Source: a virus
Length of the DNA: 64,000 nt
Virus record (IMG/VR): IMGVR_UViG_3300032245_000484
Span: 1-64,000 of that record
Direction: 5' to 3' (one strand)
Notes under the pieces: model-generated
What the model saw: the letters and a program-made list of their open reading frames with translations, nothing else
Database searches by the model: none
What the model was told of the DNA's origin: nothing
Program-made: the position numbers and the translations under genes
Part shown: one piece after another, positions 43,568-52,908 of the stretch
Layout: every line of letters begins with the position of its first letter
Position numbering within the stretch: the first letter of the stretch is position 1

Positions 43568-45478
43568 ATGAGCAGACTACCAGTACAAATTAGCCCCGGT
43601 GTGAATTATTCGGAAATTGACCTAACCACGGTTGTTCCCAATGTCGCAACGGCTACGGGAGCATTCGCGGGCGTCTTTCAATGGGGACCAGCGGAAAAGA
43701 TCACCACAATCACGAACGAAGACCAACTTGTTGCTGTCTTCGGTAAGCCTCTACGCACGGAAGAAGGCATTGACTTCCATTGCGCGGCTAACTTCCTTCA
43801 GTACAGCCGCGACCTCCGTGTCGTGCGCGTGATTGGTGGAAGCGAGACGAATGCCAACTCCAGTGGTCTCACTGGCAAGCAATACCTCAATGAGGACATT
43901 CTTTCCGCACAAGGCGATGTCGGGGGTCTAACTGCGGCATTTTATGCGAAATACCCCGGTATTCTCGGTAACTCGCTCAAAGTCGTACTCATCGATGGAG
44001 ATGGTCAGGCTAATCTTGTCCTTGGAACGACTGCTGCGGTAGGAGACAATACCATTCAATTCACTACAAGTGTCGGTGGTTATATGGAAGAAAACGACAA
44101 GTTGATCTTCTCCACGGACAACTTCTCACAGACACTTCTGGTTGATTCTGCATCTGGCTTCACTGCCACCGTCAAGTCTTTCGTTGCAAGCACATTCCCA
44201 AAGAACGGCACGATCACATTCCGCAGCAAGTATGCGGATCTATTCCAGATGACTGCCGATACCAGCACACAGGCTACAAACCGTGGCGGTGCCAATGACG
44301 AACTCAATGTTGCCGTTGTAGATGAAGACGGAGCATTTACGGGAACTCAAGGTTCCGTGGTCGAGGTATTCCCGAATGTCTCCAAGGCATATGATGCCAA
44401 GGACAATGACGGAAATCCCAACTATGTGTCGAGCGTCATCAACAACAACTCAAACTATGTCTGGGTTGGAAACATTGAAAGTCTCTGGAACTCCTCGACT
44501 CAGCAGGATCTGACCACAACATTCACGGATATCGGCGTTGGATTCACGGCAGCAGAGTTCTCCAAGTACAGCCTCAGTGGCGGAACGGGATCGACGGCAA
44601 GCAATGCCAACCTCTATATCGGTGGCTATAGCAAGTTTGCAGATCGCGACAGCGTAGATGTCTCGCTGATCATCTCAGGTCGTGCGGATACCACCAATGT
44701 CAAGTTGCTCGGAGACCTGGTCGATAGCCGCAAGGACTGCGTATTGTTCATATCGCCAGCCAAGGACGATGTTCTCAATAAGAATCAGGTCAATGCCACT
44801 CAGAATATCCTGAGCAGAAGGAATAGTTCTTACAACATCAACTCTTCCTATGTGGTCATGGACAGTGGATGGAAGTACATCTATGACAAGTACAACGACA
44901 AGTACCTGTATATTCCACTGAATGCCGACATTGCAGGTCTCTGCGCCCGCTCGGAGTTCAATACCTCGTCTTGGTTCTCCCCTGCGGGAATCAACCGTGG
45001 TCTGATCAAGAATGTGGTCAAGTTGGCATTCAATCCCGATCAGGGTTCTCGCGACCTGCTGTATACCGCAGGAGTCAATCCCGTCGTTACCTTCAGCGGA
45101 GAGGGAACCATGCTATATGGCGACAAGACCCTCCTCAAGAAGCCAAGCGCATTCGACCGCATCAATGTCCGTAGGCTGTTCATCACGCTTGAGAAGGCTA
45201 TCTCGACTGCATCTAAATATTCGTTGTTCGAACTCAATGATGAGTTCACTCGCGCACAGTTCAGGAACCTCGTCATTCCATATCTCCGCAATGTACAGGC
45301 TCAACGCGGCATCACCGACTTCAAGGTGGTCTGTGACGAGACGAACAATACTGGACAGGTCATCGACAACAACCAGTTCGTTGCAGACATCTACATCAAG
45401 CCGAACCGCAGCGTGAACTTCATCCAGTTGAACTTCATTGCAACAAGAACAGACAGTGCATTCACTGAAATCGTCTAA
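43568..45478 (+). CDS. 18: Tail sheath protein gp18, copy 1 (636 aa)
   Basis: A T4-type contractile sheath protein (T4: 659 aa). N-terminal 'ISPGVNYSEIDLTTVVPNVA' and 'AGVFQWGPAEKI' and the C-terminal core 'PSAFDRINVRRLFITLEKAI', 'FTRAQFRNLVIPYLRNVQAQ' and 'NQFVADIYIKPNRSVNFIQL' are family hallmarks. It forms the helical sleeve around the tube and contracts on infection. GGGAG precedes the ATG. A second, longer sheath gene follows 9 bp downstream. Confidence 0.94.
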   Translation: MSRLPVQISPGVNYSEIDLTTVVPNVATATGAFAGVFQWGPAEKITTITNEDQLVAVFGKPLRTEEGIDFHCAANFLQYSRDLRVVRVIGGSETNANSSGLTGKQYLNEDILSAQGDVGGLTAAFYAKYPGILGNSLKVVLIDGDGQANLVLGTTAAVGDNTIQFTTSVGGYMEENDKLIFSTDNFSQTLLVDSASGFTATVKSFVASTFPKNGTITFRSKYADLFQMTADTSTQATNRGGANDELNVAVVDEDGAFTGTQGSVVEVFPNVSKAYDAKDNDGNPNYVSSVINNNSNYVWVGNIESLWNSSTQQDLTTTFTDIGVGFTAAEFSKYSLSGGTGSTASNANLYIGGYSKFADRDSVDVSLIISGRADTTNVKLLGDLVDSRKDCVLFISPAKDDVLNKNQVNATQNILSRRNSSYNINSSYVVMDSGWKYIYDKYNDKYLYIPLNADIAGLCARSEFNTSSWFSPAGINRGLIKNVVKLAFNPDQGSRDLLYTAGVNPVVTFSGEGTMLYGDKTLLKKPSAFDRINVRRLFITLEKAISTASKYSLFELNDEFTRAQFRNLVIPYLRNVQAQRGITDFKVVCDETNNTGQVIDNNQFVADIYIKPNRSVNFIQLNFIATRTDSAFTEIV

Positions 45479-45487
45479 GGAGAGAAA

Positions 45488-48379
45488 ATGGCTAGCCCAA
45501 TCCCGAACCAACTGAGTCCAGGTGTAAATGTTTCCGAGATTGATCTCTCGACATTCGTTCAGCCACAGGCATTCAATACCGGTGGAATGGCAGGAGTCTT
45601 CAACTGGGGACCGTGCTTGGTTGCAACAAGGGTTTCCTCGGAAAGCGAACTGGCAAGCATCTTCGGCAAGCCAACGCTTGATCAGAACGATACTACCAAC
45701 AACTCCGACTTCCTTGCGGCATCCAACTTCCTTCGATACTCACAGAATCTCAAGGTTGTCCGCATCCTACAGGAAGACGACTACAATGCAACTTCGGTTG
45801 AGCCGGGTATAACTTGGATCTTCAGCACTAGCCGTCCTACTGTGAAGAACCTTGATGAGTTCCGTGCATTTGGTGGATTCTCAGGCAATGATGGCATTGA
45901 ATCAACTGCATACTTCAAGGCTAGGTATCCGGGAAACTTCGGTAATGCACTGAAGGTTTTGATGTATGATGGAATCAGTGGTGGAACCCTCACGACATCC
46001 GGAGGACTTGGATATAAGGATTTCACCGTCAATGGTGGATACAATCCAATTACCGTTTCTGGATTTCAGAGTGGAACGGTTGGTTACACCTACGGAATAT
46101 ATGTGAACTGGTTTCCCAATACTGACTTTGGAACCTCAGCAGTATTGGTTGGTGTATCATTCCAATCCATGCCTTGGTACATGCTTACGCTGAATCTGCC
46201 CACGGATGTGGATCCGGCAGCGTTCATAAACACCAAGATCGGTGACGGAACGGAATTCAGCATACTATATGCAACAGGTACTACCACAGACAACTGGAAT
46301 GCAACTAGTCAGGGCAGCAATCCTGATGGAAATCAGGCAAACTACTATGCTGTGGAAGTATGGGATACCGCGGGATCCCCCACCAACTTTGATCCAGCAA
46401 CACAAAAGATTAAGCCAATACAGCCGTGGACAACATTTGGTCTACAAACATATTGCTATGCAGTAAGCCAAACTCCCAATGCAATCGATGTTCTATTCTT
46501 CGATGGAGACTATCAGACGCTTCAGACAAAAGCCCGCCGATGGATTGATGATACCGTTCCCGGCGGAACTGGCAACTTTACGGGAAATACATACACTCCA
46601 AAAGACTTTTTGGGAAATGACTTTGATGTACGGAAGATTCTCTACACGAAGCCACTGACGGATCCGACAAATTCCGGCAATCCTTGGGTAAGTGGTCTTC
46701 CATCTTCATTCGGAAAACAAGCACTTCCTGCAACCTCACAGTTCTCAATATTCAATCCAAATGTTCCAATCAGTCCCACTGTATTCGGTCCTCATGAATA
46801 TCTGTCACTCACCCTCAACTATGCTGGTGCGGTACTTGGGTATGCCAATGCACCAACTGGAGGCATGAGAGGACCAGCACAGATCCTTGGATTGACGGGA
46901 GCGCGAACATTCCGCCAAAGCCTTGATTCTGCGGGTAACTCTGCGGCAGTCACGATTACTTTCGATAGTTCTGGTACCACTGCGGGAATCAAGAACAACC
47001 TCAAGTATGGAATAATTCAGTTTGGAAACAAGTTGGGTGTGAGTTCGGTCGAGACTTCCGACTCGTTCAACGGAGTTCCAATATTCAGCAAGACTCCAGA
47101 CACATCTTCATATGCAGAGGCAATCGGTGGAGCAAACGACGAGATATCATTTGCCGTTGTTGATGTGGGTGGAAAGTTTGGTCCTAAGAATGCAGTTCTT
47201 GAGCGGTTTGAACTACTGTCAAAGGCAACTGATGCAAAGAACCTTGATGGCGATTCGATCTACTACAAGGACTACATCAACAACAACTCTCAGTATGTCT
47301 ACCTCACGAAGCCATTCGGTTTCACAGGCAACGGATCAGCCAACTCAACATCGGAAACGGCATTCGGAGACATAACATCTCTCTATCAGCCAAATGGAAC
47401 TGGTCCAATATTCACCCGTAATGGGTATTACGAGAATCAGTTGGACTATGGTCAGTTGATTGGATCAACTCCATCTGTTAATGAGAAGTTCACCGCATAT
47501 TCGATATTTGCGGATGACGATTCGGCAGTCGATGTCCTGTTCATGCCAGAGTCGGATCTCGAAAATGATGCAACGAATCCGGATACCACCACGACACTTG
47601 AGGGAATGGTCTATGACAGTGTCATTTCCACAAGAAAAGATACTCTATATGTCCTTCCGACGCCCAAGCCAGCAAATCTAACTCAGCATTCGTCTGCCGC
47701 AGCATCCAAGGCTGTGGTGTATCGCAATACCAAACTCAATGTTCCGACCAACTCCTACACGATGGTCGTTGCAGGTCGCAAGGTGTTCTATGATACCTTC
47801 AACAACCAGACCCGCAAGATGTCGCTCTCTTCGGATGTTGCAGGTATCCTCTGCGCTCAGGAAGTCGCCTGGGAATCGCCAGCAGGATTCGCAAGGGGAA
47901 TGCTGAAGAATGTCATCAAGTTGGAGACCAAGTTCAGCAAGACTGATCGCGATGAACTCTACAAGAACCAGATCAACTTCTTCACGCAGTTCGATGATGG
48001 TTCGGGAACAGTTCTCTTTGGCGACAAGACCATGCTCACCAAGCCAAGCGCATTCGACCGTATCAATGTCCGTCGAGTGTTCATCGCTTGCGAGAAGGCA
48101 ATCGCCAAGGCGGCTAAGTACTCGCTCTTTGAGTTCAATGACGAGTTTACTCGCGCACAGTTCAGGAATCTTGTCACGCCATTCCTCCGCGCCATTCAGT
48201 CGCAGAGGGGTATCGTTGACTACAGGGTCGTTTGCGATCAGACAAACAACACGGCTGAAGTCATCGATAATAACCAGTTCGTGGCAGACATCTATATCAA
48301 GCCAGCGAAGTCCATCAACTTCATCCAGTTGAACTTCATTGCGGTGAAATCTGATTTCACGCTAACCATCACCGAATAA
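45488..48379 (+). CDS. Second tail sheath protein gp18 paralogue, extended (963 aa)
   Basis: A tandem paralogue of gp18. It shares the N-terminus ('LSPGVNVSEIDLSTFVQPQA', 'AGVFNWGPCLVA') and the C-terminal ~190 residues, where stretches are identical (for example 'PSAFDRINVRR' and 'NQFVADIYIKP'). The difference is an enlarged middle: after 'YPGNFGNALKVLMYDG' there is a beta-rich region of several hundred residues. It could decorate the sheath, form a distinct ring, or be a heteropolymer partner. AGGAGAG lies before the ATG. Both genes keep full reading frames, so neither is a pseudogene. Confidence 0.88.
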   Translation: MASPIPNQLSPGVNVSEIDLSTFVQPQAFNTGGMAGVFNWGPCLVATRVSSESELASIFGKPTLDQNDTTNNSDFLAASNFLRYSQNLKVVRILQEDDYNATSVEPGITWIFSTSRPTVKNLDEFRAFGGFSGNDGIESTAYFKARYPGNFGNALKVLMYDGISGGTLTTSGGLGYKDFTVNGGYNPITVSGFQSGTVGYTYGIYVNWFPNTDFGTSAVLVGVSFQSMPWYMLTLNLPTDVDPAAFINTKIGDGTEFSILYATGTTTDNWNATSQGSNPDGNQANYYAVEVWDTAGSPTNFDPATQKIKPIQPWTTFGLQTYCYAVSQTPNAIDVLFFDGDYQTLQTKARRWIDDTVPGGTGNFTGNTYTPKDFLGNDFDVRKILYTKPLTDPTNSGNPWVSGLPSSFGKQALPATSQFSIFNPNVPISPTVFGPHEYLSLTLNYAGAVLGYANAPTGGMRGPAQILGLTGARTFRQSLDSAGNSAAVTITFDSSGTTAGIKNNLKYGIIQFGNKLGVSSVETSDSFNGVPIFSKTPDTSSYAEAIGGANDEISFAVVDVGGKFGPKNAVLERFELLSKATDAKNLDGDSIYYKDYINNNSQYVYLTKPFGFTGNGSANSTSETAFGDITSLYQPNGTGPIFTRNGYYENQLDYGQLIGSTPSVNEKFTAYSIFADDDSAVDVLFMPESDLENDATNPDTTTTLEGMVYDSVISTRKDTLYVLPTPKPANLTQHSSAAASKAVVYRNTKLNVPTNSYTMVVAGRKVFYDTFNNQTRKMSLSSDVAGILCAQEVAWESPAGFARGMLKNVIKLETKFSKTDRDELYKNQINFFTQFDDGSGTVLFGDKTMLTKPSAFDRINVRRVFIACEKAIAKAAKYSLFEFNDEFTRAQFRNLVTPFLRAIQSQRGIVDYRVVCDQTNNTAEVIDNNQFVADIYIKPAKSINFIQLNFIAVKSDFTLTITE

Positions 48380-48382
48380 ATA
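48375..48382 (+). promoter_or_regulatory. Candidate late promoter (AATAAATA)
   Basis: One base from TATAAATA, overlapping the stop of the second sheath gene and 21 bp before the gp19 ATG. It would give the tube protein its own late transcript. Confidence 0.4.
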
Positions 48383-48402
48383 GGATATAGAGGAGAACCA
48401 CA

Positions 48403-48993
48403 ATGGCAGCAGATATTACAACCTTTGCAAAGCAGATGGTAGGAGCGGGCGTAAAGCCCTCGCTCTTTGAAGTAAATGGATCCATCGGAGGTGCAAACCT
48501 CGCGAACAACGGACAGGCAGTTCCCTTCCTCATCAAGGCAGCATCGCTGCCGGGAACTGCAATCGGAACCATCGAAGTTCCTTTCCGTGGCAGGAAGATC
48601 AAACTTCCTGGAGACAGGACATTCGCAGATTGGTCGATCACGATCATCAACGACTCCAACTTCTCCTTGAGAAATGCGTTCGAGACATGGATCAACAACA
48701 TTCAGGGAATGCAGAGCAATATCTCTACTCCCGCATTCGCCACTTCGTTCACTCCATTCTTGAATCCATTGTTCCAGGACTGGACTGTCAATCAGTTGAA
48801 CCGTCAGGGAACTCCGATCAAGGCATACAAGTTGATCGGTTGCTTCCCAACCGACATCTCTGCAATCGACCTGAGTTTCGAATCTACCGATCAGATCGAA
48901 GAGTTCCAGGTTACACTTGCCTACTCGTACTTCGCAACGGACAGCACGACACCTGATGTCACCGATGGTGTGAAACTCACTCCATTGACCTAA
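48403..48993 (+). CDS. 19: Tail tube protein gp19 (196 aa)
   Basis: T4 gp19 family (T4: 163 aa). 'NGQAVPFLIKAASLPGTAIG' and 'VPFRGRKIKLPGDRTFADWS', then 'NFSLRNAFETWIN' and the closing 'IEEFQVTLAYSYFATD', define the tube fold. It polymerises on gp54/gp48 inside the sheath. AGGAG precedes the ATG. The order sheath-tube-portal is exactly T4-like. Confidence 0.94.
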   Translation: MAADITTFAKQMVGAGVKPSLFEVNGSIGGANLANNGQAVPFLIKAASLPGTAIGTIEVPFRGRKIKLPGDRTFADWSITIINDSNFSLRNAFETWINNIQGMQSNISTPAFATSFTPFLNPLFQDWTVNQLNRQGTPIKAYKLIGCFPTDISAIDLSFESTDQIEEFQVTLAYSYFATDSTTPDVTDGVKLTPLT

Positions 48994-49013
48994 GCATTTC
49001 TCAGGAGAGATGA

Positions 49014-50693
49014 ATGGCATTTGAACTTTTTGGTTATTCCCTCAGCCGCACTGGCAAAATAGCCCCAACGGAGAAACAGGAGGATGTAACAGCAAACACA
49101 TCGTTTGCTCCTCCTCAGTACGACGATGGGGCTTTGCCTGTTACATCTGGTGTCTATTTCAGTTCATACATGGATTTCGATGGTGGCATCAAGGCTACCA
49201 GCGACATGATCCGCAAATACCGCGAGATGTCTCTCTACCCCGAGGTGGAGATGGCAATCGCGGATATCTGCGATGAGTCAATCGTCTATGACGAGACAAA
49301 GAGACCCGTCGAGATCCATGTGGATGACAAGCGCATCTCTCCGAAGATCAAGGGAAAGATTGCGGATGAGTTCGATGAGATCCTTCGTCTGCTGAAGTTT
49401 CAGGACAAGGGATATGAGATATTCCGAAAGTGGTACATCGACGGAAGGCTCTACTACCATAAGATCATCGACAAGGAAAACCCTAAGAAGGGTCTTGTGG
49501 AACTCCGTCCCGTCGAGGCAACGAACATCCGCAAGGTTCGCAATGTAGTCAAGAAGAAGGATCAGAAGACGGGCGCGGATCTCGTTGCCAAGGTCGATGA
49601 GTTCTTCATCTACAACGAGCGCGAGGAAACAGTCACATCGACTGCGGCATATGCACCTGCCACGCCACTCAAGGGTGTCAGGATCGCCACAGATTCAATC
49701 TGCTATGTCCATAGCGGTCTGTTCGACGGAGGAAAGAGAAGAGTCCTCTCATACATCCACAAGGCACTGAAGCCAATGAATCAGTTGAAGATGGTCGAGG
49801 ATGCCCTCGTCATCTATCGCATGGCTCGCGCACCCGAGCGCAGGGTGTTCTATGTGGATGTTGGAAACCTCCCCAAGGCAAAGGCAGAGCAGTACCTCAA
49901 GGAGATCATGAACCGCTATCGCAACAAGTTGGTGTATGATGCATCGACGGGCGAGATGCGCGATGAGCGCAAGCACATGACGATGCTTGAGGACTTCTGG
50001 ATGCCTCGTCGCGAAGGCGGCAAGGGAACTGAAGTCAGCACCCTGCCAGGTGGTCAAAACCTTGGTCAGATGGACGATGTCCTCTACTTTCAGAAGAAAC
50101 TATACAAGTCCCTGAATGTTCCGATCTCCCGTCTTGAGACCGATCAGAACGGCTTCAACATGGGTCGTCAGGCAGAGATCACCCGCGACGAACTGAAGTT
50201 CTTCAGGTTCATCGAGCGTCTTCGCAAGAAGTTCTCCGATCTGTTTGCGGAACTCCTCAAGACCCAGTTGATCCTCAAGGGAGTCATCACCAAGGACGAT
50301 TGGGAGTCGATCCACCCGAACATTCGCTTCGATTTCCGCAAGGATTCCTACTTCACGGAAGCCAAGGAAAACGAGATGCTCAACACCAGAATGACTCTGG
50401 TTGCTGCGGCAGATCCGTACTTGGGCAAGTATTTCTCCAAGAAGTTCATTCAGAAGAAGATCCTCCGCTTGTCGGACGACGAGATTGCGGACATCGATGC
50501 AGAGATCGATTCGGAGAAGGCAGAGGATCCGAACAATGTGCTGCCGACTCAGATCACCACTCAGGCAACCACTCAGCAGATGACTGGCGACATACAGAAT
50601 CAGCAGCAGTTGCAGCAGCAGCAGGATCAGGCACAACTACAGGCTCAGATGCCTCAGCCCGAAGAAACCCCCGCAAAGAAGCCAAAACGATAA
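49014..50693 (+). CDS. 20: Portal vertex protein gp20 (559 aa)
   Basis: Portal of T4 type (T4: 524 aa). Hallmarks are 'YREMSLYPEVEMAIADICDE', 'GYEIFRKWYIDGRLYYHKII', 'VYRMARAPERRVFYVDVGNL'-type clip/wing sequence (here 'IYRMARAPERRVFYVDVGN') and 'LPGGQNLGQMDDVLYFQKKL'. It forms the dodecameric DNA gate and nucleates the prohead. The C-terminus is Gln-rich (QNQQQLQQQQDQAQ), an extension likely disordered. GGAGAG precedes the ATG. Confidence 0.95.
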   Translation: MAFELFGYSLSRTGKIAPTEKQEDVTANTSFAPPQYDDGALPVTSGVYFSSYMDFDGGIKATSDMIRKYREMSLYPEVEMAIADICDESIVYDETKRPVEIHVDDKRISPKIKGKIADEFDEILRLLKFQDKGYEIFRKWYIDGRLYYHKIIDKENPKKGLVELRPVEATNIRKVRNVVKKKDQKTGADLVAKVDEFFIYNEREETVTSTAAYAPATPLKGVRIATDSICYVHSGLFDGGKRRVLSYIHKALKPMNQLKMVEDALVIYRMARAPERRVFYVDVGNLPKAKAEQYLKEIMNRYRNKLVYDASTGEMRDERKHMTMLEDFWMPRREGGKGTEVSTLPGGQNLGQMDDVLYFQKKLYKSLNVPISRLETDQNGFNMGRQAEITRDELKFFRFIERLRKKFSDLFAELLKTQLILKGVITKDDWESIHPNIRFDFRKDSYFTEAKENEMLNTRMTLVAAADPYLGKYFSKKFIQKKILRLSDDEIADIDAEIDSEKAEDPNNVLPTQITTQATTQQMTGDIQNQQQLQQQQDQAQLQAQMPQPEETPAKKPKR

Positions 50694-50696
50694 ATA
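50689..50696 (+). promoter_or_regulatory. Candidate late promoter (GATAAATA)
   Basis: One mismatch to TATAAATA, overlapping the gp20 stop codon and 22 bp before the next ATG. It could drive the prohead core-protease-scaffold-capsid block. Confidence 0.45.
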
Positions 50697-50717
50697 TCAT
50701 TATCCACGGAGAATACC

Positions 50718-51044
50718 ATGAGTACACCACACGACCTGATCAGAGCAATCGTTGACGAAGACTTCGTCGCTGCCAAGGAAATCACGAACAACCTCGTATT
50801 TGCAGCAGTTTCAGATGAACTTGAAGTTGCCAAGATGGAAGTCGCGGCAAACCTCTTTGATGATTGTGAAACTTGTGGCGACGATGTGAACGAAGAACTT
50901 GCCAAAGCAGATTTTGACAGAGATGGAAAGCGCGAGACTCCCCAGGCTGAAGTCCACGGCTCCCACATCAATGCCGCAGTCAAGGCAGGAAGACTTACAC
51001 CAAGTGCTGCTTCCAAGACCAAGAACAAGGGTAAGTACCGCTAA
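50718..51044 (+). CDS. Prohead core protein, gp67/gp68 position (108 aa)
   Basis: A small acidic helical N-terminal half ('DEDFVAAKEITNNLVFAAVS' and 'LEVAKMEVAANLFDD') is followed by a basic, Lys/Ser-rich C-terminus (about residues 90-108). The 'LE-AK-EVAxxLF' pattern and the slot between portal and protease are those of the gp67/gp68-type prohead core proteins of T4-like phages. It would be packed in the scaffold and cut by gp21. Assignment between gp67 and gp68 is not possible. Confidence 0.7.
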   Translation: MSTPHDLIRAIVDEDFVAAKEITNNLVFAAVSDELEVAKMEVAANLFDDCETCGDDVNEELAKADFDRDGKRETPQAEVHGSHINAAVKAGRLTPSAASKTKNKGKYR

Positions 51045-51055
51045 AGGAGCCACAG

Positions 51056-51703
51056 ATGCTACTGTTCACCGAACACACTGAAGATAACATCCAAACCCTC
51101 ACCGAAGATGCTGGTGGTGGTAAGAAGAACTACTACATCCGTGGCATCTTCATGCAGTCCGAGCAGGTCAACAAGAACGGTCGCATCTACCCCGCTGCCA
51201 TCATGGAGCGCGAGGTCGAGAAGTACAACAACGACTACATCAAGACCAACCGTTCTCTCGGAGAAATGGGTCACCCACAGGGACCAAGCCTGAACCTAGA
51301 CCGCATTTCCCATCTCATCAAGGAGATGAAGATGGACGGAAACACGGTCTATGGCAAGGCAAAGATCCTTGATACCCCATATGGAAACATCGTCAAGAAC
51401 CTCATCGATGAGGGTGTTCGTCTTGGCGTTTCCTCGCGCGGAATGGGTTCCCTCAAGCAGGTCAACGGCGTGAACGAGGTGCAGGATGATTTCAATCTTG
51501 CCACCGTCGATATCGTTGCCGATCCCTCTGCACCCAATGCTTTCGTAAACGGCATCATGGAAGGCAAGGAATGGGTCTGGAACAACGGAGTCCTTGCTGA
51601 GAGGCACATTGCCTCCTATAAGAATACCATCAAGAAGGCTTCTTCCAGGAAACTAGAAGAAGCAAAACTAGAGGTCTTTAGGGACTTCATATCCAAACTA
51701 TAA
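51056..51703 (+). CDS. 21: Prohead maturation protease gp21 (215 aa)
   Basis: T4 gp21 family serine protease (T4: 212 aa). 'NKNGRIYPAAIMEREVEKYN', the catalytic His in 'GEMGHPQGP' (His73), the Ser in 'GVSSRGMGS' (Ser126/127) and 'DIVADPSAPNAFV' are visible. It digests scaffold and trims the major capsid protein before DNA packaging. AAAGGAG precedes the ATG. The flanking order core-protease-scaffold-capsid is as in T4. Confidence 0.93.
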   Translation: MLLFTEHTEDNIQTLTEDAGGGKKNYYIRGIFMQSEQVNKNGRIYPAAIMEREVEKYNNDYIKTNRSLGEMGHPQGPSLNLDRISHLIKEMKMDGNTVYGKAKILDTPYGNIVKNLIDEGVRLGVSSRGMGSLKQVNGVNEVQDDFNLATVDIVADPSAPNAFVNGIMEGKEWVWNNGVLAERHIASYKNTIKKASSRKLEEAKLEVFRDFISKL

Positions 51704-51707
51704 CTTT

Positions 51708-51715
51708 TATACATA
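51708..51715 (+). promoter_or_regulatory. Candidate variant late promoter (TATACATA)
   Basis: One base from TATAAATA (TATACATA), between gp21 and gp22, 22 bp before the scaffold ATG. It shares the ATACATA variant with the sites before gp18 and the gp3-like gene. Confidence 0.4.
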
Positions 51716-51737
51716 TGGGAAGATAAAGGAGATTCTA

Positions 51738-52880
51738 ATGCCACAGCCCGAAGAGTTTTTCGAAGAAGAAGAAATCCTTGCAGATGATGCCGCCATCAAC
51801 GAAGAAGAGATTGATGAGGACGAGGTCATCGAAGAGGACGAAGACGAACTAGACCTTGAGGATGAATCCGACGAGGATTTTGCCGACGAGGACGAAGAAG
51901 AACTCATCGATGAGGACGAAGAGTCTGACGATGAGGATGATGTCAGCGAGGAGTATGAGGTTGTTGCCAACAGCGACACCGACAAGGACTATTCGGGCAA
52001 GGGTCCGAAGATGTGGGATGCTCCCGCAGATAAGTCCGGTACCAACAAGGCAACCATCGCTGGCAAGGCTCCCTTCAAGGGCAAGGCAAAGATTCCAGAC
52101 AAGAGCGACTTCACCATGAAGGAGCATATGTCTGCGATGTTCGAAGGAGAGGAACTCTCCGAGGACTTCAAGACCAAGGCAAGCGCAGTCTTCGAAGCAG
52201 CCATCAGCGAGCGTTACGATGCAATCGTTGAGCGTCTTGAAGAGGCTTACGAGCAGACCATCGAAGAGAACACCGCAAAGATCCTTGATGAACTCTCGTC
52301 TCGCGTCAATGACTACATCTCGTACATTGCCGAGGAATGGCTCAAGGAAAACCGTCTCGTAGTCGAGAGTGGCATCAAGACCGAGATCGCAGAGAACTTC
52401 CTCAATGGAATGCGCGACATCTTTGAGCAGAACTACATTCAGGTTCCCGAAGAGAAGGTCGATCTCGTCTCTGAAATGGAAGAAGAGAACGAGGAACTCC
52501 GCAACGAGGTCAATGAGCAGGTCAACGAGAACATCGAACTCAAGAAGCAGATCGTCGCACTCCGTTGCGATGACATCTTCGAGTCCTACTGCGATGGTCT
52601 AGCCGATACTCAGGTCGAGAAACTCCGTACCCTTGCAGAGGGCATTGAGTTCGACTCGGAGGAACTCTTTGAAGAGAAGTTGTCCGTCCTCAAGGAATCA
52701 TACTTCGGAAACGCTCGTCGTATCCGCAAGCCAGCATCTGCTTCTATGGATCTCGTTGAGGAAATCGTCCTAGACAGCGGCGAGACCGAAGAGAATCTTC
52801 AGGAACAGGAAACATCAATCAATCCAATCATGCAGAACTATACTTCTGCACTTTCACGCAAGGGTCTAACAAACAGGTAA
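51738..52880 (+). CDS. 22: Prohead scaffold protein gp22 (380 aa)
   Basis: The position before gp23 and composition fit gp22. An extremely acidic N-terminal ~75 residues is followed by a helical body ('VFEAAISERYDAIVERLEEA', 'SRVNDYISYIAEEWLKENRL') with long coiled-coil stretches ('SEMEEENEELRNEVNEQVNE') typical of scaffolds. It is longer than T4 gp22 (269 aa), mainly by the acidic N-terminal part. It is removed by gp21 during maturation. AAAGGAG lies 6 nt before the ATG. Confidence 0.88.
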   Translation: MPQPEEFFEEEEILADDAAINEEEIDEDEVIEEDEDELDLEDESDEDFADEDEEELIDEDEESDDEDDVSEEYEVVANSDTDKDYSGKGPKMWDAPADKSGTNKATIAGKAPFKGKAKIPDKSDFTMKEHMSAMFEGEELSEDFKTKASAVFEAAISERYDAIVERLEEAYEQTIEENTAKILDELSSRVNDYISYIAEEWLKENRLVVESGIKTEIAENFLNGMRDIFEQNYIQVPEEKVDLVSEMEEENEELRNEVNEQVNENIELKKQIVALRCDDIFESYCDGLADTQVEKLRTLAEGIEFDSEELFEEKLSVLKESYFGNARRIRKPASASMDLVEEIVLDSGETEENLQEQETSINPIMQNYTSALSRKGLTNR

Positions 52881-52888
52881 TCCCTGTT
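52872..52888 (+). other. Small hairpin at gp22 stop, upstream of gp23
   Basis: AACAGG (52872-52877) pairs with CCTGTT (52883-52888) around a 5-nt loop that includes the gp22 stop codon. It is followed by TTAAGGAG, the gp23 ribosome site, and could help set gp23 expression or mRNA 5'-end stability. Confidence 0.35.
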
Positions 52889-52908
52889 ACATTTAAGGAG
52901 ACACAGAA

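Noticed and set aside
48292-49020. 242-codon minus-strand frame
   Set aside because: It is the reverse of the gp18b end and gp19. The + strand proteins have unmistakable family motifs and ribosome sites.
51707-51985. Poly-Ser minus-strand frame
   Set aside because: It is simply the complement of the acidic Asp/Glu-rich start of gp22.
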